A stretch of DNA of 14,049 bases from contig CAZYBG010000081.1 of the NCBI GenBank assembly GCA_964645155.1, positions 1 through 14,049 on the forward strand. The letters are read 5' to 3'. The translations under genes and the position numbers were made by a program. This DNA is from CAZYBG01 sp964645155. Lineage in GTDB: Bacteria > Pseudomonadota > Alphaproteobacteria > Rhodobacterales > Rhodobacteraceae. This document shows, piece by piece, positions 6,871-12,925 of this stretch. The notes below the pieces were generated by a model, which was not told where the DNA came from, made no database searches, and was given only the letters and a program-made list of their open reading frames with translations. Position 1 is the first letter of the stretch. Each line of letters opens with the position of its first letter.

Positions 6871-7656
6871 ATGGCCGCCGAAAATCTGCACTACGGACCG
6901 CCGATCATCACCTTCCTGGAGGCGATCTGGGGCGAGGGCTTCCTGTCGCCCGGCGGGCCCGATGAGGTGGCCCGGGTTCTCGAGGGCATCGACCTGCGCG
7001 GCAAGCGCGTGCTCGACATCGGCTGTGGCGCGGGCGGCATCACCGCGCTCCTGGCCTACGGCTACGGCGCAGCCGAGGTCGTCGGCATCGACGTCGAGGC
7101 GCCGGTCTGCGCGGCGGCCGAGGCCTTCGCGCGGCGCAAGGGCGTGGCCGAGCGGGTGCAGATCGTCAAGGTCGCGCCGGGGCCGCTGCCGTTCCCGGCA
7201 CAGAGCTTCGACATCGTCTTCTCGAAGGACTCGATCATCCACATCTCCGACAAGGAGGCGCTGGCCGGCAACGTGTTCCGGGTGCTGAGGCCCGGCGGCT
7301 GGTTCGTCGCCTCCGACTGGCTCACCTCGCAGGACGGGCCGGCTTCGGCCGCGATGGCGCATTACCTCGCGTGCGAGGACCTCGACTTCGGGATGGCGAG
7401 CCCCGGGCGCTACCGCGACGCGCTCGAGGCGGCGGGCTTCGCCGACATCGCGCTGGTGAACCGCAACGCCTGGTACCGCGCCGAATCGGCCCGCGAACTC
7501 GCCCGGCTGAGCGGGCCCGACCGCGCCCGGCTCGAGGCGGTGACCTCGCCGGAGGAGATCGCCCGCCAGATCCGCACCTGGGAGGCGATGCAGCCGGTGC
7601 TCGCCTCGGGCGAGCACTGCCCGCACCACCTGCGGGCCCGGAAGCCGCTGCCATGA
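6871..7656 (+). CDS. SAM-dependent methyltransferase, phosphoethanolamine-methyltransferase (PMT)-like
   Basis: A single-domain class I methyltransferase of 261 aa. SAM-binding motif I is VLDIGCGAGG (residues 47-56), followed by the acidic GIDVE (72-76). The region EAIWGEGFLSPGG (17-29), FSKDSIIHI (117-125) and ASDWL match the layout of phosphoethanolamine N-methyltransferases. From memory of the Plasmodium enzyme, its catalytic Tyr-His dyad (Tyr19, His132) corresponds to Tyr8 and His124 here, with the same Tyr-to-GE spacing. The likely reaction is N-methylation of phosphoethanolamine or a related small amine, but another acceptor cannot be excluded. Start: ATG at 6871 with GGAG 8 nt upstream. 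The stop codon overlaps an ATG (ATGA, 7653-7656), which heads the next unit. It appears to be the first gene of the run ending in acuI. Confidence 0.85.
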   Translation: MAAENLHYGPPIITFLEAIWGEGFLSPGGPDEVARVLEGIDLRGKRVLDIGCGAGGITALLAYGYGAAEVVGIDVEAPVCAAAEAFARRKGVAERVQIVKVAPGPLPFPAQSFDIVFSKDSIIHISDKEALAGNVFRVLRPGGWFVASDWLTSQDGPASAAMAHYLACEDLDFGMASPGRYRDALEAAGFADIALVNRNAWYRAESARELARLSGPDRARLEAVTSPEEIARQIRTWEAMQPVLASGEHCPHHLRARKPLP

Positions 7657-7661
7657 CGAGA

Positions 7662-7704
7662 GCGTCTCGCGCCCGGGGCGCCTGGGGCGCCCGCCGGGAG
7701 ACGC
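7662..7704 (+). repeat. 43-nt hairpin with internal direct repeat between methyltransferase and DUF2182 gene
   Basis: The outer arms GCGTCTC (7662-7668) and GAGACGC (7698-7704) pair perfectly. The inner arms GGCGCC (7677-7682) and GGCGCC (7686-7691) close a TGG loop. Inside lies a direct repeat of GGGGCGCC (7675-7682 and 7684-7691). The structure begins 5 nt after the methyltransferase stop and ends before the DUF2182 coding sequence. It could be an attenuator, a terminator or an mRNA processing/stability element. No T-tract follows. Confidence 0.6.
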
Positions 7705-7780
7705 GGCGCTGAGCGCCCGCCTCGTCCTCTGGCCGGCCTTCTTCGGCGGCATCCTCCTCGCCTGGGCCGCGCTCTGGGCG

Positions 7781-8470
7781 ATGGGGCAGGAGTCGCGCGG
7801 CTTTGCGGCCGCCTACGGCGCCGAGTTCTGGGCGGCGCTCTGCCGCGCCGGGGCGGCCGACCTGTCCTATGCCCCGCTCGCCGCGATGTGGGGCGTGATG
7901 GCGGCGGCGATGATGGCGCCGACCTTCGTGCCGGCGCTCGGCACCTTCCTCGCCCTGCCGCCGCCCGCCGGGCGCGGCGCCGAGGCGCCGGCGCTGGTCG
8001 CGGGCTACCTTGCCGTCTGGCTGGCCGCGGCGCTCGGCCTGGCCGCGCTGCAGATCGGCCTGGCGCGGGCGGGGCTTCTCGCCCCCGACGGGCGGAGCCT
8101 CTCGGCCGGGCTCACCGCGTTCCTCCTCGCGCTCGCCGGACTCTACCAGTTCTCGGCGCTGAAGGCCGCCTGCCTGTCGCGCTGCCGCACGCCGCTGCGC
8201 TTCTTCCTGGCGCGCTGGCGCCCGGGGGCGGCGCCCGCCTTCGGCATGGGTCTGCGGCTCGGCGCCGACTGCCTCGGCTGCTGCTGGGCGCTGATGCTGC
8301 TCGCCTTCGTCGGCGGCATGACCAACCTGCTCTTCATGGGTCTCGCCACGCTGGTCATGGTGCTGGAGAAGCTGCCGGCGGTCGGCCGGCCGTTGACTTG
8401 GCCGCTCGGCGCCGGTCTAGTGGCCGCCGCGGCCGCCGTCGTACTCGACGCCGCGGGAGGGGTGACGTGA
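7781..8470 (+). CDS. DUF2182 integral membrane protein, predicted metal-binding; start uncertain
   Basis: A polytopic membrane protein of 229 aa from the ATG at 7781. DUF2182 hallmarks are present: MWGVMAAAMMAPTFVPAL (about residues 36-53), LKAACLSRCRTPLRFF, and GADCLGCCWALM. The Met-rich helix and Cys pairs are why the family is described as metal-binding, with copper often suggested. No biochemical role is established. The ATG at 7781 has no Shine-Dalgarno sequence, and the same frame upstream (7712-7780) encodes SARLVLWPAFFGGILLAW, clearly a first membrane helix. The true start is therefore further left, yet no ATG, GTG or TTG occurs in that frame nearby. An ATG at 7653, coupled to the methyltransferase stop, lies in the other frame and ends at a TGA at 7710. 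A one-base frameshift, or a CTG start at 7709, would explain this. The stop overlaps the next start (GTGA). Confidence 0.8.
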   Translation: MGQESRGFAAAYGAEFWAALCRAGAADLSYAPLAAMWGVMAAAMMAPTFVPALGTFLALPPPAGRGAEAPALVAGYLAVWLAAALGLAALQIGLARAGLLAPDGRSLSAGLTAFLLALAGLYQFSALKAACLSRCRTPLRFFLARWRPGAAPAFGMGLRLGADCLGCCWALMLLAFVGGMTNLLFMGLATLVMVLEKLPAVGRPLTWPLGAGLVAAAAAVVLDAAGGVT

Positions 8471-9144
8471 CGACCAAGCTGGACGCGCCGAAGATCGACA
8501 GCCGCCATCCTGCCGCCGAGCGCAGCGATCACGGCCTCGTGCCCTGGGCGATCAAGGGCGAGCTGATCCTCAACTGCAACTGTACCGTGTTCTGTCCCTG
8601 CGTCGTCAGCCTCGGCCGGCACGCCCCGACCGAGGGCTACTGCCAGGCCTGGAGCGGCATCCGCATCGACGCGGGCCATTACGGCGGCGAGGACCTCTCG
8701 GGCCTCAATGTCGGCCTCGTCCTCGAGATCCCCGGCCTGATGGCGCGCGGCAACTGGAAGGCGGCAGCCTTCATCGATGAGCGCGCGAGCCACCGCGCCT
8801 ATCACGGCCTGATCCAGATCTTCTCGGGCAAGGCGAAGGGCACGACCGGCCTCTTCAAGCTCCTCGTGAGCGAGTTCCTCGGCGCCGAGCGGGCCCCGGT
8901 CGAGTTCACGACCGAAGGCAAGACGCGACGGCTGATGGTGGGCAAGAAGATCCAGGGCGAAGTGGTGCCGGTGCAGGGCAAGGATCCCGACCGCGACATC
9001 GTGGCGGTCAACACCGGCTACTGGATGGGCCCCGACATCACGGTGGCGACGGCGACGAAGGGCCGCGTGCGCGCCTTCGGCCGGGTCTGGGATTTCGACG
9101 GCCGGTCGGCCGAGATCTGCCAGATCGACTGGTCCGGGCCCTGA
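8467..9144 (+). CDS. DUF1326 cysteine-rich protein
   Basis: A soluble protein of 225 aa. After a 30-residue lead it has WAIKGELILNCNCTVFCPC, the DUF1326 signature, with cysteines at 37, 39, 43 and 45 and a further one at 59 (GYCQAW). The clustered Cys suggest metal or thiol chemistry. The biochemical role of the family is unknown. DUF1326 genes are commonly found next to DUF2182 genes, as here, which suggests a two-component membrane/soluble module. Start: GTG at 8467, overlapping the upstream stop in GTGA, with a strong GGAGG 6 nt upstream. A longer frame reaching back to 7888 runs through the DUF2182 gene and is rejected. The DinB-family gene follows after 7 nt. Confidence 0.85.
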   Translation: MTTKLDAPKIDSRHPAAERSDHGLVPWAIKGELILNCNCTVFCPCVVSLGRHAPTEGYCQAWSGIRIDAGHYGGEDLSGLNVGLVLEIPGLMARGNWKAAAFIDERASHRAYHGLIQIFSGKAKGTTGLFKLLVSEFLGAERAPVEFTTEGKTRRLMVGKKIQGEVVPVQGKDPDRDIVAVNTGYWMGPDITVATATKGRVRAFGRVWDFDGRSAEICQIDWSGP

Positions 9145-9151
9145 GGCGGCG

Positions 9152-9658
9152 ATGATCACGCCCGCCTGGTGCCGGATGATGGCACGCTACAACGCGTGGC
9201 AGAACCAGAGCATCGTCGCCGCGGCCGATACGCTCGACGACGCCGCCCGCAAGGCCGACCGCGGCGCCTGGTTCGGGTCGATCCATGGCACGCTGTCGCA
9301 CCTTCTGTGGGGCGACCTGATCTGGATGAGCCGCTTCGACGGCGGCGAGCCGCCGCGGGGCGGCATCCCCGAAAGCCCCACGCTGGTCCCGGACTGGGCC
9401 GGCTACAAGGTGGCCCGGACCGGCACCGACGCGCGCATCGGCGCCTGGGCCGCCGGCCTTGACGACGACGCGGCGGGCGGCGAGATGACCTGGTTCTCGG
9501 GCGCGCTCGGCCGCGAGGTGACGCGGCCGCGGGCGATCTGCATCATGCAGATGTTCAATCACCAGACCCACCACCGCGGCCAGGTTCACGCGATGCTGAC
9601 CGCCGCCGGCGCGCGGCCCGGCGCCACCGACATCTTCATCCTTCCAGACGAGGCGTGA
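9152..9658 (+). CDS. DinB-family four-helix putative metalloenzyme
   Basis: A 168-aa protein of the DinB/YfiT-like fold. These four-helix bundles bind a divalent metal through three His, and some act as thiol-dependent S-transferases (the bacillithiol, mycothiol and glutathione relatives). The expected ligands are visible: His50 in SIHGTLSHLLWGDLIW, and His137 and His141 in FNHQTHHRGQVHAML. The ending GATDIFILPDEA is a common DinB C terminus. No substrate is predictable. Start: ATG at 9152 with GAGG 5 nt upstream, overlapping the DUF1326 stop. The stop overlaps the dmdA ATG by one base (TGATG), so the two are translationally coupled. Confidence 0.85.
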   Translation: MITPAWCRMMARYNAWQNQSIVAAADTLDDAARKADRGAWFGSIHGTLSHLLWGDLIWMSRFDGGEPPRGGIPESPTLVPDWAGYKVARTGTDARIGAWAAGLDDDAAGGEMTWFSGALGREVTRPRAICIMQMFNHQTHHRGQVHAMLTAAGARPGATDIFILPDEA

Positions 9659-10755
9659 TGCCCGAGATCTTCCCCTCCCGCCGCGTCCGGCGGACGCCGT
9701 TCACGGCCGGCAACGAGGCCGCCGGCGTGCGCGCCTATACCGTCTACAACCGGATGCTGCTGCCCACCGCCTTCGGCACGCTGGCCGAGGACTACCGCCA
9801 CCTGAAGACCGCGGTGCAGGTCTGGGACGTGGCGTGCGAGCGGCAGGTCGAGCTGCGCGGCGCCGATGCGGCGCGGCTGATGGCGATGATCTCGCCGCGC
9901 GACCTGACGCGGATGCAGATCGGCCAGTGCTTCTACCTGCCGGTCTGCGATGCCGGGGGCGGGATGCTGAACGATCCGGTGGGCCTCAAGCTGGCCGAGG
10001 ACCGGTTCTGGGTCTCGATCGCCGACAGCGACCTGCTGCTCTGGGTCAAGGGCATCGCGACCGCGCTCGGCCTCGATGTGGCGGTGTTCGAGCCCGATGT
10101 CTCGCCGCTGGCCGTGCAGGGCCCGCGGGCCGACGATCTGATGGCCCGCGTCTTCGGAGAGGAGGTCCGCGGCATCCGCTTCTTCCGCTTCGCCCCACTG
10201 CGGTTCGAGGGGCGGCCCTACATCGTGGCGCGCTCGGGCTATTCGCGGCAGGGCGGGTTCGAGATCTACGTCGAGGGGTTCGGCGCGGGCATGGCGCTCT
10301 GGCAGGCGCTGTTCGCCGCCGGCGCCGATCTTGGCGTGCGCGCCGGCTGCCCGAACCTGATCGAGCGGGTCGAGGGCGGGCTTCTGTCCTACGGAAACGA
10401 CATGACGGTGGAGAACAACCCCTTTGAATGCGGCCTCGGGCGATATCTGACCGCCACCGGCGACCACATCGGGAAGGCCGCGCTCGACCGCATCCGCGCC
10501 GGGGGACATGCCCGGGAAATCCGCGCCATCGCCATCGACGGCCCGCCGGTGCCGTCCTGCGACCGGCCATGGCCGCTCCTCGCCGGCGATGCGCCGGCGG
10601 GCCAGGTCACCTCGGCCGCGCATTCCCCCGACATGACCACCAATGTCGCGATCGGCATGGTCGAGCGCGCGCACTGGGCCGCGGGCACGCGGCTCGAGGT
10701 CGCGGCCCCCGATGGCCGCCGCGCCGCAACCGTCCGGGACGGGTTCTGGACCTGA
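9658..10755 (+). CDS. dmdA: Dimethylsulfoniopropionate demethylase DmdA
   Basis: A 365-aa GcvT-like protein. DmdA transfers a methyl group from DMSP to tetrahydrofolate, giving methylmercaptopropionate and 5-methyl-THF in the cytoplasm. It is the first step of the demethylation route to methanethiol. The sequence follows known DmdA proteins closely: FPSRRVRRTPF at the start, YTVYNRMLLPT (28-37), WDVACERQVEL (56-66), SPRDLTRM (79-86), EPDVSPLAVQGPRADDLMARVF, and RSGYSRQGGFEIYVEG (192-207). Near the folate-binding C-terminal half it has RVEGGLLSYGNDM and FECGLG. The WDVA-ERQVE signature separates the clade from ordinary glycine-cleavage T proteins. A non-DmdA aminomethyltransferase is the alternative, but acuI immediately downstream (12 nt) matches the known roseobacter dmdA-acuI arrangement. 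Start: ATG at 9658 with GAGG 4 nt upstream. A GTG one codon earlier is also possible. Confidence 0.9.
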   Translation: MPEIFPSRRVRRTPFTAGNEAAGVRAYTVYNRMLLPTAFGTLAEDYRHLKTAVQVWDVACERQVELRGADAARLMAMISPRDLTRMQIGQCFYLPVCDAGGGMLNDPVGLKLAEDRFWVSIADSDLLLWVKGIATALGLDVAVFEPDVSPLAVQGPRADDLMARVFGEEVRGIRFFRFAPLRFEGRPYIVARSGYSRQGGFEIYVEGFGAGMALWQALFAAGADLGVRAGCPNLIERVEGGLLSYGNDMTVENNPFECGLGRYLTATGDHIGKAALDRIRAGGHAREIRAIAIDGPPVPSCDRPWPLLAGDAPAGQVTSAAHSPDMTTNVAIGMVERAHWAAGTRLEVAAPDGRRAATVRDGFWT

Positions 10756-10767
10756 AGGAGAACGCCG

Positions 10768-11757
10768 ATGTTCAACGCCCTCGTCGTCGAGAAGGCCGAA
10801 GACGGCACCACCCATGCCGCCGTGCAGGCGCTCTCCGAAGACCGGCTGCCCGCGGGCGAGGTGACGGTCGCGGTCGAATACTCCACCGTGAACTACAAGG
10901 ACGGCCTCTGCATCGGGCCGGGTGGCGGGCTGGTGCGCAGCTACCCGCATGTGCCGGGCATCGACTTCGCGGGCACGGTCGCGGCCTCCGACGACCCGCG
11001 CTACAGGCCGGGCGACAAGGTGGTGCTGACCGGGTGGCGGGTCGGCGAGGCGCAGTGGGGCGGCTACGCGCAGCGCGCCCGCGTCAGGGCCGACTGGCTG
11101 GTGCCGCTGCCCGCGGGGCTCGGCACGCGGGCGGCGATGGCGGTCGGCACCGCCGGCTTCACCGCGATGCTGGCGGTGATGGCGCTCGAGGATCACGGGC
11201 TCGTACCGGGGCAGGGCGAGGTGCTGGTGACCGGCGCGGCCGGCGGTGTCGGGTCGGTCGCGACCGCGATCCTCGCGCATCGGGGCCATGCGGTCGCCGC
11301 CGTCACCGGGCGGCCGGAGACAGAGGACTATCTCCGCGGCCTCGGCGCGGCGCGGATCGTGCCGCGCGCCGACCTGGCCGAGACGGTCAAGCGCCCGCTC
11401 GAGAGCGAGACCTGGGCGGGTTGCGTCGATGCGGTGGGCGGCGCGATGCTCGCCCGCGTCCTGGGGCAGATGAAGTACGGCGCCTCGGTCGCGGCCGTCG
11501 GCCTGGCCGGTGGCGCGGCGCTGCCGGCGACGGTGATCCCGTTCCTCCTCCGCGCCGTCAACCTTCTCGGGATCGACAGCGTGATGCGGCCCTACGAGGA
11601 TCGGGTGCGGGCCTGGGGCCGGATCGTGACCGACCTGCCGATGGACAAGCTCGAGGCGATGATCGAGCCGGCGACGCTTGCCGACCTGCCGCGGCTCGGC
11701 GCGGCGATCCTGAAGGGCGAGGTCCGCGGCCGGGTGGTGGTCGACGTCAACGCCTGA
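10768..11757 (+). CDS. acuI: Acryloyl-CoA reductase AcuI (NADPH, YhdH/MDR family)
   Basis: A 329-aa zinc-independent medium-chain reductase. AcuI reduces acryloyl-CoA to propionyl-CoA with NADPH, detoxifying the acrylate branch of DMSP degradation. Family features: VNYKDGL at 41-47, PGIDFAGTV at 63-71, and the dinucleotide-binding VTGAAGGVGS at 154-163. VDAVGG and YGASVAAVGLAGG also match, as does the ending LKGEVRGRVVVDVNA. The length equals known AcuI proteins. It follows dmdA by 12 nt with an ideal AAGGAG (10755-10760) 7 nt before the ATG. The unit ends in a perfect hairpin that includes its stop codon. Confidence 0.93.
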   Translation: MFNALVVEKAEDGTTHAAVQALSEDRLPAGEVTVAVEYSTVNYKDGLCIGPGGGLVRSYPHVPGIDFAGTVAASDDPRYRPGDKVVLTGWRVGEAQWGGYAQRARVRADWLVPLPAGLGTRAAMAVGTAGFTAMLAVMALEDHGLVPGQGEVLVTGAAGGVGSVATAILAHRGHAVAAVTGRPETEDYLRGLGAARIVPRADLAETVKRPLESETWAGCVDAVGGAMLARVLGQMKYGASVAAVGLAGGAALPATVIPFLLRAVNLLGIDSVMRPYEDRVRAWGRIVTDLPMDKLEAMIEPATLADLPRLGAAILKGEVRGRVVVDVNA

Positions 11758-11776
11758 GGCGCGGGTCGCCTCAGGC
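11752..11776. terminator. Perfect 10-bp hairpin containing both convergent stop codons
   Basis: The arms GCCTGAGGCG (11752-11761) and CGCCTCAGGC (11767-11776) are perfectly complementary around a 5-nt loop. The acuI stop (TGA, 11755-11757) is in the left arm. The Lrp-family gene's stop (TCA on plus, 11771-11773) is in the right arm. The symmetry makes it equally available to both transcripts, so it is very likely a bidirectional terminator. Confidence 0.75.
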
Positions 11777-12235
11777 CTCGACCGGAAGGACCGTCGTCTC
11801 TTTCAGTTCCTCCATCACGAAGCTCGCCTTCACGTCGGACAGGTCGACGCGGCGGATCAGCCGCTTGTAGAGGTGGTCGTAGGCCTGCATGTCGGCGATG
11901 CGGGCCCGGACGAGGTAGTCGAGCTCTCCCGTCATGCGGTAGACGCCGAGGATCTCGGGCATCTCGCGCGTGGCCCGCGCGAAGGTCTCGATCCAGTCGG
12001 GGGCGTGGTCGCGGGTGCGGATCTGCAGGAACACGCTAAGGCCAAGGCCCAGCGCCTCGGGATCGACCAGCACGACGCGCGCGCGGATCACGCCGGCTTC
12101 CTCCAGCGCCTTGATGCGGCGCCAGACGGCATTGCGCGACAGCCCGACCGACGAGCCGATCTCTTCCAGCGGCAGGCCGGCATCGCGCTGCAGCAGTGCG
12201 AGGATGCGGCGATCATATTGGTCGAATTTCTCCAT
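11771..12235 (-). CDS. Lrp/AsnC-family transcriptional regulator
   Basis: A 154-aa regulator of full family length. The N-terminal helix-turn-helix spans about residues 5-50 (DRRILALLQRDAGLPLEEIG, then VGLSRNAVWRRIKALEEAGVI). The C-terminal RAM/AsnC ligand domain runs from about residue 65, with VYRMTGELDYLVRARIADMQAYD typical of amino-acid sensing members. It would form dimers or octamers and respond to an amino acid, and the targets are unknown. The ATG at 12235 was chosen because translation from it gives the family N terminus MEKFDQYDRRIL. The frame continues upstream to 12799 but that part opposes the phosphatase gene. No clear Shine-Dalgarno is seen. It is convergent with acuI. Confidence 0.92.
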   Translation of the reverse strand: MEKFDQYDRRILALLQRDAGLPLEEIGSSVGLSRNAVWRRIKALEEAGVIRARVVLVDPEALGLGLSVFLQIRTRDHAPDWIETFARATREMPEILGVYRMTGELDYLVRARIADMQAYDHLYKRLIRRVDLSDVKASFVMEELKETTVLPVEA

Positions 12236-12251
12236 GGTGCGAGAGCATACA

Positions 12252-12282
12252 GGCAAATCTCCCGAATTGCTGCAGGTTTGCC
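12252..12282. promoter_or_regulatory. Inverted repeat upstream of the Lrp-family gene
   Basis: The perfect arms GGCAAA (12252-12257) and TTTGCC (12277-12282) are 25 nt apart from start to start. They sit just upstream of the Lrp-family start codon and in the gap shared with the divergent phosphatase gene (12236-12370). A candidate -10 (TATGCT on minus, 12249-12244) adjoins it. Lrp-family proteins usually autoregulate, so it may be their operator. The rest of the 135-nt gap shows nothing further. Confidence 0.35.
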
Positions 12283-12370
12283 CGAAACAATCCAAACGGG
12301 TCGGCGGAACAATGCTGGCCCTGGCACGCGATGCGTTGACCGGCGGGGCCGGGTTCTCTAGCTGTGGGCC

Positions 12371-12913
12371 ATGGCCGCCCGTCTCACCGCGTTCCTCGCC
12401 GTGCTGGCGACGCCCGCGCTCGCCGACCTTGCCGCGCTGCAACGGCCTGGTGCGGTCGCGCTGATGCGGCATGCCACGGCGCCCGGCACCGGCGACCCGC
12501 CGGGCTTCCGTCTCGGCGACTGCGCGACGCAGCGCAACCTCTCGGGCGAAGGCCGCGCCGAGGCGCAGCGCACCGGGGCGATGCTCCGCGAGGGCGGGAT
12601 CGCGTTCAGCCACGTCTTCGCCTCGGAATGGTGCCGGGCGACCGAGACGGCCGGGCTGCTCGGCCTCGGTCCGGTGGTATCGCTGCGCGCCGCGAACTCG
12701 TTCTTCGAGGATCGCGGTGTGTCGGCGCGCCAGACCGCCGCCCTCGTCGCGGCGCTGTCCCGGCTGCCGCCGGGCTCGCGCGCGATCGTCGTCACCCACC
12801 AGGTCAACATCACCGCGCTGACCGGTGTCGTGCCGCGGTCGGGCGAGATCGTGGTGGCGGCGCCGGACGGGCGGGGCGGCTACGCTGCCATCGGCCGCAT
12901 CGCGCCGCCCTGA
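12371..12913 (+). CDS. Histidine phosphatase superfamily protein, periplasmic
   Basis: A 180-aa branch-of-phosphoglycerate-mutase protein. The signal peptide MAARLTAFLAVLATPALA is followed by DLAALQ, predicting export with cleavage after residue 18. The catalytic RHG-type motif is LMRHA, with R33 and the phospho-accepting H34. The second Arg is R89 in SEWCRATETA and the second His is H143 in VVTHQVNITALTG. FFED (111-114) may supply the acid. It hydrolyses a phosphomonoester through a phosphohistidine intermediate, and the substrate is unknown. Start: ATG at 12371 immediately before the signal peptide, with weak ribosome binding. It converges on the P-loop gene with a shared stop-codon hairpin. 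Confidence 0.87.
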   Translation: MAARLTAFLAVLATPALADLAALQRPGAVALMRHATAPGTGDPPGFRLGDCATQRNLSGEGRAEAQRTGAMLREGGIAFSHVFASEWCRATETAGLLGLGPVVSLRAANSFFEDRGVSARQTAALVAALSRLPPGSRAIVVTHQVNITALTGVVPRSGEIVVAAPDGRGGYAAIGRIAPP

Positions 12914-12925
12914 GCGACGGCTCAG
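12910..12925. terminator. Compact hairpin formed by two convergent stop codons
   Basis: The arms CTGAGC (12910-12915) and GCTCAG (12920-12925) pair perfectly around a GACG tetraloop. The phosphatase stop (TGA, 12911-12913) is in the left arm. The P-loop gene's stop (TCA on plus, 12922-12924) is in the right arm. CCG at 12905-12907 and CGG at 12926-12928 could extend it past a 2-nt bulge. No T-tract follows. Confidence 0.55.

Noticed and set aside
7653..7712. 19-codon open frame from the ATGA overlap after the methyltransferase
   Set aside because: Not called as a separate gene: an Arg-rich peptide with no features. It is better explained as the displaced N terminus of DUF2182.
7888..8466. 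Upstream extension of DUF1326 to 418 aa
   Set aside because: It overlaps the DUF2182 gene in another frame and reads as Arg-rich noise. GTG at 8467 has a strong ribosome binding site.
9586..11289. 567-aa minus-strand open frame opposite dmdA/acuI
   Set aside because: A GC-rich antisense shadow; the plus-strand genes are well recognised.
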